DNA of 64,000 nucleotides, from the NCBI RefSeq assembly GCF_013368755.1, contig NC_049564.1:2302001-2366000 (forward strand). The letters run 5' to 3'. The translations under genes and the position numbers were made by a program. The stretch's first letter is position 1. Each line of letters opens with the position of its first letter. Shown one piece after another: positions 12,171-24,048 of this stretch. The notes under the pieces are model-generated. The model was not told the DNA's origin. It saw only the letters and a list, made by a program, of their open reading frames with translations, and made no database searches. Origin of the DNA: Talaromyces rugulosus. Its lineage: Eukaryota; Ascomycota; Eurotiomycetes; Eurotiales; Trichocomaceae.

Positions 12171-14131
12171 TTAACTTTGTCTCTTAGTGAAAACCACATT
12201 TTGCTGTGGTACACCGGATGAGAAATGGTCTACAATGCGGGAGTAAAAATCTTTGCCGTCAAAATTCGAGCCTTTGGGGAAGCTTATATCGTAATCTTTG
12301 ACCGTTCTGGCTATCACAGAACGCAGTTCCATCATCGCGACAGTCCTTCCTACGCAGTTATAGTAACCTATGTAATTTTAGCTAGTCATTTCATCTCACG
12401 TTTGATTGGATGTGAATTGAGTCGACGAACCTAAAGAAAATGGGAAAAATCCCTGACGGTTCAAGATCAACTCTGGGCGTGTGGTCCACCGCTCAGGGAT
12501 AAACTCGTCTGGGTCGACGAAATTACGCTTATCTGTCAATTCTCCAAATTAGATTAAGCCGAAGAAACAATATTCTGGTGACATTACCGCGTCCTTGTTG
12601 GTATGGGCCGAGACAGACGATCGTGTCACCTGGAATGTACACACTCCCAATCGTCAACCCCTCGGGAGGAGTTAAGCGTTGGTTCTGGAAGATCACCGAC
12701 GGATACAGACGCAGACACTCGTTAATTATGCCATCTAGCAAAGGAAGTTGCTTCCCACATGCGTATGTATTGTTTTCGAATGCATTGGTAACTTCTGTCC
12801 GAAGCTTCGATTGATATTCAGGACGCTCAGCAAGGAGGATAAGCAAGAGTGCAAGTGTCGATGCAGCGGGATCGCTGAAATTTGTAAGCCAGCAGCGAGA
12901 GAAATTATAAAAAATAGGAATTTACCTTCCAGCTCCAATGATCATACGAGCCTCATTATCTAGTAATTGTCTTCCGACTGCATCGTCCGTTGAGTTCTTC
13001 AAAAGGTGGCCCAGGAGATCTGGTCTTGGATTACCAACCTGGTATAGTTAGAACACACCCTTTCAAAGAAAGACATTGAATGAGCGAACCTTTTTTCTCC
13101 TGTCAACCTCATTTGCTGCCCACCTATTAAACTCACCCATGGGACCCTTGTACGTGAAGGTCTCCATGATGGTGAGCAAATAAGGAACGTGTAGAAGTAA
13201 CCCGATAGCTATAACGCCCCGCTCAATGGCACCAAAAACCTTCTTCGCGATGTCGGTTGTCTCTCCTTCTAGGAAACGAGTAGAGTTTCCAAATCCTAGT
13301 GTGCTTATGACGTCGTAGCTATAGTGTTTGGTCAAGGCATTGGCTGATACTGGCTGGCCAAGGGATTTGTCTAGCTGTTGGTGTAAAATGCTGGTAAATT
13401 CCTCCACAATGGGGCCGTAATCAGCGAGCGCTATGGTTGAAAGTTAGTCCTGAACTCGTATATCCGAATATCGATACACACATTCTTTCATAGCAACGTC
13501 CCAAATCTTCCGCCTCTCCTTGTGAAATACTGGATCGTCTGTTGTATGAACCGAGTCTGTCAATGCAGCGTAGAACGGGGCTTTCTTAACCGTGGCTTTC
13601 AGTCCATGAACCAGCTGAATAGCGGCTGGGTCTCCGATGGTGATCTCACGAGGACCTGTGATATTGGAATTAGTCTTCTCGGGCCGTTCAAGTTCTGTAT
13701 CGAGGATTTTATTTACCTGTTCTCACGTAGTCGCCATACTCCTCGTGTAGTTTCTGGGTCACTTGATACCACCTGGCCTTTGACTTGACCGTCTGCCATA
13801 CTGCCCAGAATTTTGACAGTCTAGCACCGAAAGGACCGGGAAAATGTCTGAGCCGGTGGAAGAATGCCCGGTATACTAATATATTGACAGCAAGGGAGAC
13901 CAACGTATAGCACACGAGCGTCAAGGCTCGTCGATTGGCCTCCCAGAAACTGTACTCGCCATAACGGTAAAAAACGCCCAGAAGTACCCAATGTGAAGCG
14001 GCAACGGAACCAGTCGTTGTGAACGGGTACAGGTCAATAAAGGCTCGTCTAATGACCTGGTGAATCACCACACCAGCCGTTGCTCCGGAAAGCAACAAGT
14101 TGGTGGAAAATAAAGTCTTGACAAAATCCAT
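12171..14131 (-). CDS. Cytochrome P450 monooxygenase, seven exons
   Basis: Exons (minus strand) are 14131-13717, 13655-13482, 13430-13090, 13038-12926, 12874-12588, 12532-12431 and 12367-12171. They join to 1629 bases, 542 aa, in one frame with GT-AG introns. The N-terminus has several hydrophobic helices, an ER anchor arrangement like that of FtmC-type fungal P450s, followed by the Pro-rich hinge HFPGPFG. The I-helix region, the ExxR motif (NECLR), the PERW segment (FIPERW) and the heme-binding loop FSLGYYNCVGR with its Cys ligand are all present, so it looks active. An upstream in-frame ATG at 14182 is possible; I chose 14131 for its AAGATGG context. It is divergent from the ABA3-like terpene synthase, suggesting that it oxidises that enzyme's product. 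Substrate is inferred, not seen. Confidence 0.85.
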
Positions 14132-14770
14132 CTTGACAGGAAAGGGATGAGTAACCAAGTGCAAGTCTAGAGACCGCTGCATTCAATAAGCCTGGCTTAA
14201 TATATACACCGAGTCATGCCACAGAGCAAGTGCCTCGGTCTATTTTGCAAATATCAGCGAAGTTGAAGCGAGTCAGGAGACTACATATACAGCAATGACC
14301 TACAACAAAACTTTAACAGGTCCACGATATTGCATATCTCAAAAATCAGCAATGAGTTAAAGTTTTCCAATAATCTGGAAAACCAACAGGACTAAGTGCA
14401 AGGATTATAAATTTATAACAATAAAAACACAACGTAGGTGTATAATATATTGATTGTATGATTTTAGCTTTATCCGAGGTGGGTCTATATCCATTTTTTA
14501 TCGAAGGTTACTACCATAGCTCCAGATCGTCTGTGGGCCGTTGGTGGCCTAATTGTTGGTAAATTCCAAATACAAGTGTAAAGACAATTGATTTTCTTCT
14601 AGTTATCATATCTAGCAACTATTTAGTGACCTTTTTCCAACACAAGGATTCATGTACTTAACCTGTTAGAGTCTGCATAACCCTGCTCTACCGGACTATA
14701 ATTCGAGGTATCAACCAGTCAATCAATCTACATCGAGCACAAGTCAACAGCTTCTACGATATAGACAATC
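14132..14770. promoter_or_regulatory. Shared bidirectional promoter region of the P450 and ABA3-like genes
   Basis: These 639 bases separate the two divergent start codons. The region is AT-rich with no open frame of note. Head-to-head spacing like this suggests co-regulation. I could not recognise a specific transcription factor operator by eye. Confidence 0.4.
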
Positions 14771-15976
14771 ATGGCAACTCAGACAATCACAATAAATGAC
14801 CATATCAAGTCGAAACCGATACGAGATGATTGGTTTTATCCGGACGATTTTGCAAACGACCTGAAAGGTACCGATCTTTCAGACAAGTTTATCCATGAGA
14901 CAATTAATGCGGCCTGGGAGTATGCTAGATGTGTGATCCCCAATTTTACCAATTGGGACCGATATGTTGCTTTCATCCGTACACTCGAGATTGCGGTTAT
15001 TGCTGAGTTTCGTGGTGATCTTGTCGACCCTGCTAGCGATGATGTACTCGGATTCAACATCCCAGAACTTTTGGATATTCTTTATGGTGCAACTGCAGGT
15101 CGTGAAGAGATGGAACGTGAATTTCGGACTTTCCTCATATTCACCTCGGAAAAGGCCAGCGATAAATGCACCTCGGATTTGTTCCGTCGATACGTGAATG
15201 CACTAGCTTCGTCGCCAAAGAACTGGTTCAGGATCCGAGACTGTGATGCCCTGGCTCGCTTCACTTTGGCTGGCGCACTGGTATGCTGTGATATCGATGA
15301 CGTTTGGTTTCGAGAAGACGAATTTCAGATCCTCAGCGAAATCGCCGATACCCTTTATGACGCTGTTGCCTTTTACAAGCACCGTGCGGAGGGAGAAACA
15401 CATAGCACTTTCGCCTACATCGACCCGGAACTCCGAAGGGAGAGCTTCCACGTGTGCCGTACGCTTTTGTGGCGCCTTGAAGTCGCCTGGGCACGCGATG
15501 TTAAGTTTCTAGCTGTGCTCAACTTCATTCGATGGTTTGGCGGTCCGATTCATATGACGACGAGACGTTACCGTTTTGTCGATGATGGCCTTACGTTAGG
15601 CACGCCCGAGACTGAAGAAGTCATTCTCCAGACTCGCCAGAATTTCAAGCTCTGGAACCGGGTGGACGCTAGTGTAAAGAAGCAGGATACGATTACGGAG
15701 GAGTTACCGAGAAAGCTTCATTCGAACACCGTGGTCCACAAAGAATTTTTGATCGACGGACTTGCCGAAATGCTGGAGATCGACGAGAGTCAACATTGCA
15801 ATAGCTGTCAATATCGCCCTTCGTACGGCGCCGATTCTCCTGGTCAGTTTGGAGGCGTCAGACTCTGTGGTGGGTGTAGAACAGAGTGGTCGGATTACGC
15901 CAAATCATTGCCAGCCCGCGCCGAGAAGGTTTTTCCTGTGCTCTCGTCTGCTAAGCAGGCTGGTACTACCAAATAG
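14771..15976 (+). CDS. aba3: ABA3-like sesquiterpene synthase (alpha-ionylideneethane synthase family)
   Basis: A single 401-aa exon. The protein resembles Botrytis cinerea BcABA3 along its length, for example in WDRYVAFIR, AEFRGDLVD, FRRYVNALASSP, RDCDALARFT, LYDAVAFYKHRAEGE, FGGPIHM and a C-terminal pair of CxxC motifs (CNSC ... CGGC). BcABA3 converts farnesyl diphosphate to alpha-ionylideneethane, the first step of fungal abscisic acid biosynthesis, and is known to lack the canonical DDxxD/NSE metal motifs. Here too no standard NSE is visible; an acidic DIDD at 174-177 is the best candidate metal site. The protein is full length and uninterrupted. Its neighbour is a divergent P450, but no homologues of the other ABA genes (second P450, ABA4-type short-chain dehydrogenase) lie in the window. 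The product may therefore be ABA-related or a different ionylidene-type sesquiterpenoid. Confidence 0.85.
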   Translation: MATQTITINDHIKSKPIRDDWFYPDDFANDLKGTDLSDKFIHETINAAWEYARCVIPNFTNWDRYVAFIRTLEIAVIAEFRGDLVDPASDDVLGFNIPELLDILYGATAGREEMEREFRTFLIFTSEKASDKCTSDLFRRYVNALASSPKNWFRIRDCDALARFTLAGALVCCDIDDVWFREDEFQILSEIADTLYDAVAFYKHRAEGETHSTFAYIDPELRRESFHVCRTLLWRLEVAWARDVKFLAVLNFIRWFGGPIHMTTRRYRFVDDGLTLGTPETEEVILQTRQNFKLWNRVDASVKKQDTITEELPRKLHSNTVVHKEFLIDGLAEMLEIDESQHCNSCQYRPSYGADSPGQFGGVRLCGGCRTEWSDYAKSLPARAEKVFPVLSSAKQAGTTK

Positions 15977-18083
15977 TGACAAATGTTCTGATATGGCTAT
16001 GGTAGCAACGTTCATAGCTTACTGGTGTTAGAATATTTGGCATTCAGCGTTTTGAGAATAGATTCAAAACACCCCAAATTACATGTATGTTAGATAGTGC
16101 TAAAATTTGATAATGCTCGTTTTTCATTACCTTAGCCCTGATGACGAATACTACCGTAAATGTGAATATAATATATAATTTCCCAGCTGATAATCACTGA
16201 TCTGCTCATACTCACTTCAAATAAGCAACAATATCTGGTTCCATCATGGCACAATATCCTTAGGAAGATACAGTTTCCAGATACCTACCGCAGTAACACA
16301 TGTACCCTTGGGCTTGCTTCTAACAGCTTACTGTAAAATTGTCGAGTACATGACTCGCGCCAAAAATTCTGCCCCTGAATACGTGTACACATCCCCGGGT
16401 TACGTGCTTATAAGTGGACAGTATGGATCAAAAATACAGTTTGAACTTTGTGTGGTTTCCACCACTATTGAGCATCAAATATGGAGCGGCTTATTGGAAC
16501 TTGCAGGAGTCAGGTTTTTGCCACATTCAAAGGCCAAATTCCCTGCTAATATTCTAAATTTAAATAATAACTATTTTTTAACATCCATACGCATGGCTTG
16601 AAGTTATAAGAGTCAAGAAATTGTCATCAATAAGGAGAAGCGTAATTGAATTAATCTACATTGCTCAAAACATGGGCTTTATCTATGATCGTTGACTAGC
16701 TAAGGAGACTTCCAAACCTCAGCCAGCCGAGGAATTTGTCATAAAACCAACAGCAATTTTAAGATCTACAGATATCCCGATGCGTATAAAGAGGTTTATG
16801 GCCCATCAACTGTGCGTGGCTCCAGCCGAGGTGGATTTGACTCGCATCATACCTCTGGGTTAGGGCTAGGTCCCGTTTGGCCTACTTGAGCTTAATACAT
16901 AGTAGTGAATTCCAATAGAGGCAGCATGTGAACGCTTGAAACCCAGTGGCGTGCCCGATAGCCCCCAAATTTGACCCATCTACGTGGTAACATAACTGAT
17001 AGTACCCAGTACAATGGCATGACTCGAGGATCGTGTGAATGATTTCCCTTACGCAATCGATCCAATCGATCCGCGCATTATTTAGTGGGGTGTCACTATA
17101 ATAAATACGACTCCGTTTTGAGTTTTTCATTTTAACAAATCAGTCTTCTTCAATGTAAATAAATGAGCTTAGAAAATCAAGGAAATGGAGGTCCCCCGCA
17201 AAGGCCTGAAATTGTGGTAACTATTAATCGTGGAGCTTCGCTCCACTATTACCATTCATACGCATAAACGAAAATACCCCAATTGGTTGCTAGAACACTA
17301 TAAACTCTAAAAGGTGACAAATTTCTTTTTCAGCTAGCGCCATTCATTTGCATAACTAATAAAAATTTATGAATGATTAAAATTCCAAATCTCTGTTTTT
17401 TTGGCTAGCTCTATCGCCTTTAACGTCTAAGTCTCTAAGGATTATTTGCATATACTAAATTTTTGAAATTTGCTTTTTTTCAATGTTGGCTTTGCCTTCT
17501 ATTATATAGTGCTCGTAAAAATATCATATTTTTAGATATATTATGAATCCAATATATCTATTACAATAAAACCTAGGGTCAAGCATTATCTAGATGAAGA
17601 ATATTCTCGTATTAAGGGTTACATAGTAAGTAGTACGTAGTAGGAATACGAGTCGTCGAGTACAGTGGTAGTAGATCTCATTAACCTGATGTAGCTAGCT
17701 CCAGACTAGTATCGCGACTATGCAGGGTTGGTTCGGTAGATGTAGTCCGGTACATGGGTGGCGCGGCCCGGAGGCAAGGTTCCAATCTACACCTCTACAA
17801 GCGGTAGTCCGCATGGGGGATATTTCTCCGGTTCCGGTCTTGCCGCCATACTGATTACATTCACTCCACCAAAGAAGCATATTTTTGACACTAAAAAGAA
17901 AGAATCAAGAAAATGAATGAAACAGAGGCATAAAAACAAAAACATACAACAGCTGGGATTCGCTGGTGGTCACCCACCCAACTACTAACCAGCCGGCGTG
18001 TGGCTTAAGTATGGCTGAGCGGACGGGAAGCCCTGTTTTCCACACCCTATGGTCGTATGTACTAGTTGTATAGATTTAATGAT
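15977..18083. other. AT-rich gene-free DNA
   Basis: No gene is supported. From about 17140 to 17640 the sequence is very AT-rich and rich in TA dinucleotides, as expected of RIP-mutated repeats, though no coding relic can be identified. A short perfect hairpin GTGGAGC-TTC-GCTCCAC lies at about 17230-17246. Confidence 0.4.
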
Positions 18084-18614
18084 TTATATAGAAAGCTCAT
18101 ATATCGATTTGAGTGTTGCTAGGGCTTGGTGGTGATCAAACTTGTACTTTTCTAGGCGGTGTTGTTTACTTGCTGCTAGTGGTCCATTCCCAAGACACCC
18201 AATGACTTGCCTTGAGAAACTCTTGAATAGCTGACGCTGTGGTGGTGATGTGATCATTGAAGAATTCTTCTGGGGGAGAATACAAGGCCGGCGAGTGAAG
18301 TGTTGGAAGCGGTGTTTTTGAAACAATAAAAAACGTCTCATAGTGTGAGAGAATAATCTCGGTATCCATCACCTCGTTCGCAGGCATGTTCCAAAACATG
18401 GGATAGTGGACACGTCACTTTGAGCCATATGCCTCGTGGAAGCTGATCGTATCAAATAGAGTAGTATTCTGCGCTCCTGCATACTTCCATGGACCAGGGT
18501 GAGCAGTAGGCTCAAGTGGCTAGTTTCATCAAATAGTCTAATTTTGAGTAAATTTAGTGATCGAGAGAGTGAGCAAAAGAGTGAGTAAACAAAGAAGTGG
18601 TCACTTCTATTCAC
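18084..18614 (-). other. Overlapping short open frames, possible gene relic
   Basis: Three short minus-strand frames overlap here. The one at 18166-18399 has protein-like composition (for example EIILSHYETFFIVSKTPLPTL) but begins and ends abruptly, with no domain I recognise. It may be an exon of a decayed gene. Nothing can be said about function. Confidence 0.15.
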
Positions 18615-18954
18615 TTACACTTCGCAGTGAGCATGGATATAATACTCAGTGAATGCTCAGCAGTGTTCAGTGATGGAAGGATGGTTGCTCATGTAATACC
18701 AAGTAAAAACGGCGAGGAAGGGACAAGAGCTACTGCACATATCAATTGATAATTTACATATATGCTTCCTGGACAGAGTTAGTTATACATAGGTAGATGT
18801 GTATTTCAAGGTTTCATATGATGATAATGAGCAGGCTATATTGAGATACTTTTTGTAGCACTGGAAACTAAACAGATAACCGTTGAAAAAAACCCTTGAA
18901 ATCTACCTAATGAATGCAAGGATGGGTTGATAAACTAGGCTATGCTCCTGCTTG

Positions 18955-20390
18955 TTATTTTATTTTTTGCACCTTCCTCGGTCTTCCTCGGCGTCGGGGG
19001 GACCCTCCAGTCTTTGTATTCTCGGCTTCATTCAACCTTGTCTCGAGAACTGACCGCTTCAATTCGTCATCTGTGAGTACCATACCCTTTTTGCGCTTGG
19101 CTTTTAGTAATTTGCGTACCTCCATCCCGTTTCTCTTCACTGAATACCAGCCAGGCTCCACATCTTTCCCCGAGTCAGCTGGATCAAAACCATCGGATAT
19201 AATCCATTTATGATACCGGCGCCCCATAAATACTTTCCAGTCGTCGATATGGCTAGCCACAAATGGTCGATGCGAAGTTACTGCATATTCATGTATTTGG
19301 TCAATCATGTCAATGAGCTCGCCAGCATGTTGGCGATTGCACGTGTCCCCCCACCATATCAACTTCATGTGCTAAAGACCAAAAATAGGATCAGTTCCAG
19401 GATGAGGGTATATCAAAAGATTTAGATTGTAGCTCACGCTATCATCATCACAAAGAGGATCATCGGCCGAATCAGGATCATTTTGAAAACAATTAGGCAG
19501 ATAACCAACATACATCTTCCACATACTGCCGCTAGAAGTAAATCCAAATATGGGAAATATTCTGCTTTCAGGCGATTGGTACTCCTTTTTTCCAGGTTGA
19601 CGAACCAGGTTGTCTAACATTTGAAGATAGGTATTGAATGCAAGCTTCAATTGTAGCTTAACCTGAACTTCGGACTTTTCGTCCTTTTTGGCTTCATATA
19701 CTGCAAATGGGAAAAGAAGAGTATGTTCGCCCCATTTCGGATCAGTGACCAAAGATAATCCATCAAGCTCCCAGATATTATTTCCTAGTTGAGTCTCCTC
19801 AAGGGATCTTCGAATCCTTCTTTCCCTCTCATCAACACCCTCGTCTTCTGGGTCTCCAGACTCATACACGGACAGACCGAAAGTGATATCTGGAATTATT
19901 TTCCCCATATATATCAAGTTTTTATATCGACTCGTTTCAATCTCCACATTATCGAGAATAGTCGCCTTGTAATTATATTCGCGCTTGTCCCTTAGACAAA
20001 GAAAGATAAGCCGCCACGTTATTGTCCGGGGGGTCCCGAAATTTAATTTGATACTTACATGCGGAGTCGTTCATCATCTCGAAGTCTACCAAAGATATCT
20101 CTCCAGGCGTCCGCTTCCCAGTTGAATTCAGAGAAATGATCTAACAAAGCCTGCCTGGAATGCTGGACCACAGTCTCGACACGTCTAAGAAACTTTCTCT
20201 GATAATTATCGGGAATAAGTTTGATTCGGTTACGAATAGACATGCTTTTTCCTCCTGGAAGATCAGAATAATCTTCCATAAAACGATCTTGGCGATGAGG
20301 GAGAAAAGTTAGTGATGTACGACTAAAAACATTTTTGCGAAGCTGGTCGATGGCCGCTGTCCGGTCGGCTTCAGTCATGGGGGTATCCAT
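18955..20390 (-). CDS. PD-(D/E)XK nuclease-like protein, three exons
   Basis: Exons 20390-20059, 19990-19438 and 19371-18955 join to 1302 bases (433 aa). Introns are GTAAGT...AAG and GTGAGC...TAG. The central part shows the signature of the fungal PD-(D/E)XK nuclease-like family: an Asp in KIIPDITFGL followed about 70 residues later by FAVYEAKKD (E-x-K), preceded by acidic loops. These residues would form a restriction-endonuclease-fold metal site. The C-terminus is basic (GGSPRRRGRPRKVQKIK), an AT-hook-like DNA-binding tail. The family is multicopy in filamentous ascomycetes and its biological role is not established. It is divergent from the GNAT-like gene at 20765. Confidence 0.7.
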
Positions 20391-20764
20391 GTCTCCCGAT
20401 CACTTTTATACGTGCGGTGGAAACTGATTCGTTACGGTCAACACGATCATTAACAAAAAAAAGAAAGAAAGGAAAGAAAAAGAAAAAGATATATTATTAT
20501 GAAAAATGAAGCAAAGCGTATTTAGACAGACCGAAAGAGGAAGAGAGGGGTTTAGGCAGCAAGGCTGAAACCAGTTAGCAAGGCGCATTTACCATGCTAA
20601 CCTGCGCCTTATTAGATAGCCAAATAAGGAAAGATAGCGCATAGAAGGACCATTATAAGAAAGAACCCAAGGGTGCTTTAGTAAAACTCCCAACTCTTCG
20701 AAATTTCGGAAACTCGATTTTGAGCCACCTCTATTATCCCGTACGCAATCCCGACATTCTCATT
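20391..20764. promoter_or_regulatory. Intergenic region between two divergent genes
   Basis: The region separates the starts of the nuclease-like and GNAT-like genes and includes purine-rich runs (20455-20490). It is the probable promoter for both; no specific operator was recognised. Confidence 0.3.
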
Positions 20765-22726
20765 ATGCTCGCACGAGGAAGATCAAGGAAGCGGTCCGAG
20801 AGAATCAATAAAAACAAATACAATCGAGGAACTGGAACCAAAAAGAACCATGATATCGCAGCACAGATTAAAGTGCACTTGAATCTTTTTTCGCCTTCCA
20901 AAGCTACCCGATGGGACCCTTATCGCCATGATTCGGACACGTCTTCGTCAAACTACACATCAACGATGGCGACCGCATTGGATATCGACGAGGTTACGCG
21001 GGAGGAAATTTTAGCAGACCAACGCGGATATCTGATGTCCTCTGATGCTGGTTCCGAAAGTTTCACATCTGATCTAGAAACTCAGATTCCAGACTGGGAG
21101 AATTATGTCGATCCTTATTCGGACTTTGAATGGTTGGAAATGATACATGGGGAAGTTGTATTTCAACGAAACCGTTGTTCGCGGGAAACACGAATTGCAG
21201 ACTGCAAGGCATATCTAGTTCGAAGATGGCAGGTTGCAGATACTTTCTGGGATGACATGGAAGAACCAAAGCATGAACTGGCCGAACTGGCATTTGAGGT
21301 CTTTGATCGATTTGGCTGTTTACAGCCCAAGTTCAAGGACCACCCGATCAAGCGCGGCTCCGGGGTCTGGAAAGATGAGCTAAATAACGGGGATATACTT
21401 CTCATTGGCGATATACGAGTAAATCGATGCAATCGGCGTAAAGGAATAGGTTCAAAGTTAACCCACGCAATCCTAGAACTAACGGCGAAAAAAAGCCGGG
21501 GATTCTTTGCAGTAACCTCGCCTGATATGACCATTACTGAAGTCTCCCCCGATCACTCAAGAGGTGAGCAGTCTGAGAAATTACTTATCAATAATGCTCT
21601 CAAATTCTGGAGAACACTTGGCTTTAGAAGAATCTGTTCTTCGCGCTGGCTTGGTTATACTCCGGATCGAAATCATCCGAGTCACAAGATAGGCCCGGAG
21701 CAAGATTTTGATTTGCCTTCCTCTAAGCCATCGTCTTTTACATTGGAAATGGATAGTTTAGCCATGGCACTTCCGACAATTGATGATACAGAATGTCTCA
21801 CACGGCTAAAAAACATATTCGTTGACATACATCTTGATGATATCATATGGGAAGCTAGGAATGATAACGGAGACACCTTTCTTCACCTTGTCTCATGCTC
21901 ATCAAAGATAGAGAGCACACGATGGCTGATGCACAGCAACCCGAAACTATGTCATGCATTGAATGCTGACGGAAGCACACCACTGGATGCTCTAGAAGAG
22001 TCAGCGAACCAAAAGCGGAGAATTCACCAGCGCCTTGATGCACGTACCGATATATCAGATCTATTTTCAGGATATGATCAAGCTACGATCTTTAGTTTAG
22101 CTTTGCTAAAGGGAATTACACCGGAACGGCTGTCAGAAGCCGAGATCTCACGTTTGAAGTTTGGATGCACCTGTGAGAGTTGCCTGTGCGGATTCCTCAG
22201 TCCTCGAATGCGAAACAGGCTCATATTAACTGCGGAGATAACCTTTGACTTTATCTACACACATGGAGCTTCATTGGATGGCCCGGCCTGGTGTGAAGAA
22301 AATGAAAACCTGTTTAGATACTTGCCAGAGCATATCATTCAAAGTTTCGCAGTGAACAAAGAGATGATCATAGGGTTTTGTATGTTATGGAACCATCTAA
22401 TTTCATGCCTCAGGAAGAACATGCTTCCGACAGAGGCGAACATTCTTCTCCTGGTTCGAAATACAAATGAATGGCCTAATCACAGTCGCAATTTTCTCCA
22501 GAATGGGGGAACGCTATCATCAGTAGCAACGACGCTCTTTTGGAAGACGATGGAGCTGGAGGAAATTTACGACGAAACGTATGAAGGACTCGGTCATGGC
22601 AGTCCACATTATCTTCCGAGCTGTCAGAATGATCGCGAGTTCGGTCTCGTCAGTGGCATGTGTGGCTACGAACGGGTCGGTCGGGTTCAACTAGAGACCC
22701 TGATGGGAAAACGCGTTCGATATTAG
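20765..22726 (+). CDS. GNAT-like acetyltransferase with ankyrin-like C-terminal half
   Basis: A single exon. The first ATG is at 20765 (653 aa); an internal ATG at 20966 begins the part that looks conserved (MATALDIDEVTREEIL), so the true start is uncertain. The central part has a GNAT signature: a beta-strand GDILLIGDIRVN followed by RRKGIGSKL, which is the acetyl-CoA pyrophosphate loop (R-x-x-G-x-G), and a distal NNALKFWRTLGFRR helix typical of the fold's C-terminus. A stretch resembling one or two ankyrin units follows (NGDTFLHLVS... LNADGSTPLDALEE) and then a Cys-bearing segment CTCESCLCGFLSP. The substrate is unknown. Similar GNAT/ankyrin proteins are common and multicopy in Aspergillus-like fungi. 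Confidence 0.65.
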   Translation: MLARGRSRKRSERINKNKYNRGTGTKKNHDIAAQIKVHLNLFSPSKATRWDPYRHDSDTSSSNYTSTMATALDIDEVTREEILADQRGYLMSSDAGSESFTSDLETQIPDWENYVDPYSDFEWLEMIHGEVVFQRNRCSRETRIADCKAYLVRRWQVADTFWDDMEEPKHELAELAFEVFDRFGCLQPKFKDHPIKRGSGVWKDELNNGDILLIGDIRVNRCNRRKGIGSKLTHAILELTAKKSRGFFAVTSPDMTITEVSPDHSRGEQSEKLLINNALKFWRTLGFRRICSSRWLGYTPDRNHPSHKIGPEQDFDLPSSKPSSFTLEMDSLAMALPTIDDTECLTRLKNIFVDIHLDDIIWEARNDNGDTFLHLVSCSSKIESTRWLMHSNPKLCHALNADGSTPLDALEESANQKRRIHQRLDARTDISDLFSGYDQATIFSLALLKGITPERLSEAEISRLKFGCTCESCLCGFLSPRMRNRLILTAEITFDFIYTHGASLDGPAWCEENENLFRYLPEHIIQSFAVNKEMIIGFCMLWNHLISCLRKNMLPTEANILLLVRNTNEWPNHSRNFLQNGGTLSSVATTLFWKTMELEEIYDETYEGLGHGSPHYLPSCQNDREFGLVSGMCGYERVGRVQLETLMGKRVRY

Positions 22727-24048
22727 CGCGTTTGAGCATGGCCATTATTAAATTGAGTTGCAATTTTATTTTTGTTGGTTTCCTCCATTAGAAAAATTCC
22801 TTTTAGTTCTATACTTGGGGTCTACTTTGGATTCAAGAGCTTCCTAAAAACTGACCCATCCAAGAATAGTAAATTTGGAGCAGCTTTTAACCAATCGGAT
22901 ATTCTACCCAGTTAAAAACTCACAGTTCTTACTGATAATTCATCATTCTGCAGTATGCTATGGGAAAAGTCTCTATGTACTTGTCAAAACTAAATCTAGG
23001 GATATTAAAATGTAGCGTGATAATAAGCAGCTGGCCAATTGGTTTAGCCTTTATACAAGCATTCCCGGTAAGGTTACGAAACCAATTATCACCAAACAGG
23101 TCCGGTGTACTAAGCTATACGTAGCTTTACATACAAAAGAATTCGGTAGAACGGAAAAAGAATCATATAAACTCCTCCATGCATTCTGAAGTCTCTTTAT
23201 TTGCTCCTCATTCAGGCTAGTAGGAATTCCTGAGAGTAGGCCTCTCTAGGGACGTTAGGAATAGCTTCACAAATCACAAGATACATATATAACATCGGGC
23301 GAGATGGGGTTGCCTGTCCCAATCTAGTTCGTGCGGCTTGCCGCCCTGAGGAGCGGCAGGGTGCGGCCAGGGAGAGGCATCTTGCGTTCAGCTGTCTGCG
23401 TGGCTCGTCTTAATTGGATGTCATAAAATTGGGGTTCGGCAAAACCTGCCTGCATTATTGTTATAAGTTGTCTCGTAATTCATCAATAAATCTATGTACT
23501 TAAACTTAAATATTGTGGGATGACTTATCAAGAAGTCATATCGTGCACGAAGACAAGTAAATGTATGCGTACGAGGTGTTGTTAGGGGGGGTACCCAAGT
23601 TACTATGGTAAAACGTATATGATTGTATGTACTATCTGAATATGACACCGACGCGTTCTTGTAATCCCCATTCCAACGAGATCACGTAAGTCCTCGCGCG
23701 TGTCGACGAGCAAGGGTTTAGACTAACCTGATTAGGAATATAAGTCTATAGGATGGAAACCATGGAATGCAGACCCTGATTTCGGTGTGATTTCAGTGTG
23801 GCAAGTATTGGTTTACTAGGACAATTTTTATATAGGATTTGTGTATATATTTAACTAGTCTGCCCTTAAAAGGACGGAGAGAGAAGCAATACCCCTAGTT
23901 GACGTTCCTAGTACGCGATTCGCTGCCAACGTACGGCCCCACAAATCCTGCATCAGCGCGGCCGGCGATCTATTCCCGGATAAACAGCCCGCTATGGATG
24001 ACCCCGCGAGTATGGTAGGACTATCAAAGTGCGACCTAGGGAGCTCTA
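22727..24048. other. Gene-free region with a local GC-rich patch
   Basis: Mostly AT-rich DNA without a supported gene. A GC-rich patch at about 23300-23410 (GCGGCTTGCCGCCCTGAGGAGCGGC...) contrasts with its surroundings but contains no frame or recognised RNA. Confidence 0.4.
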
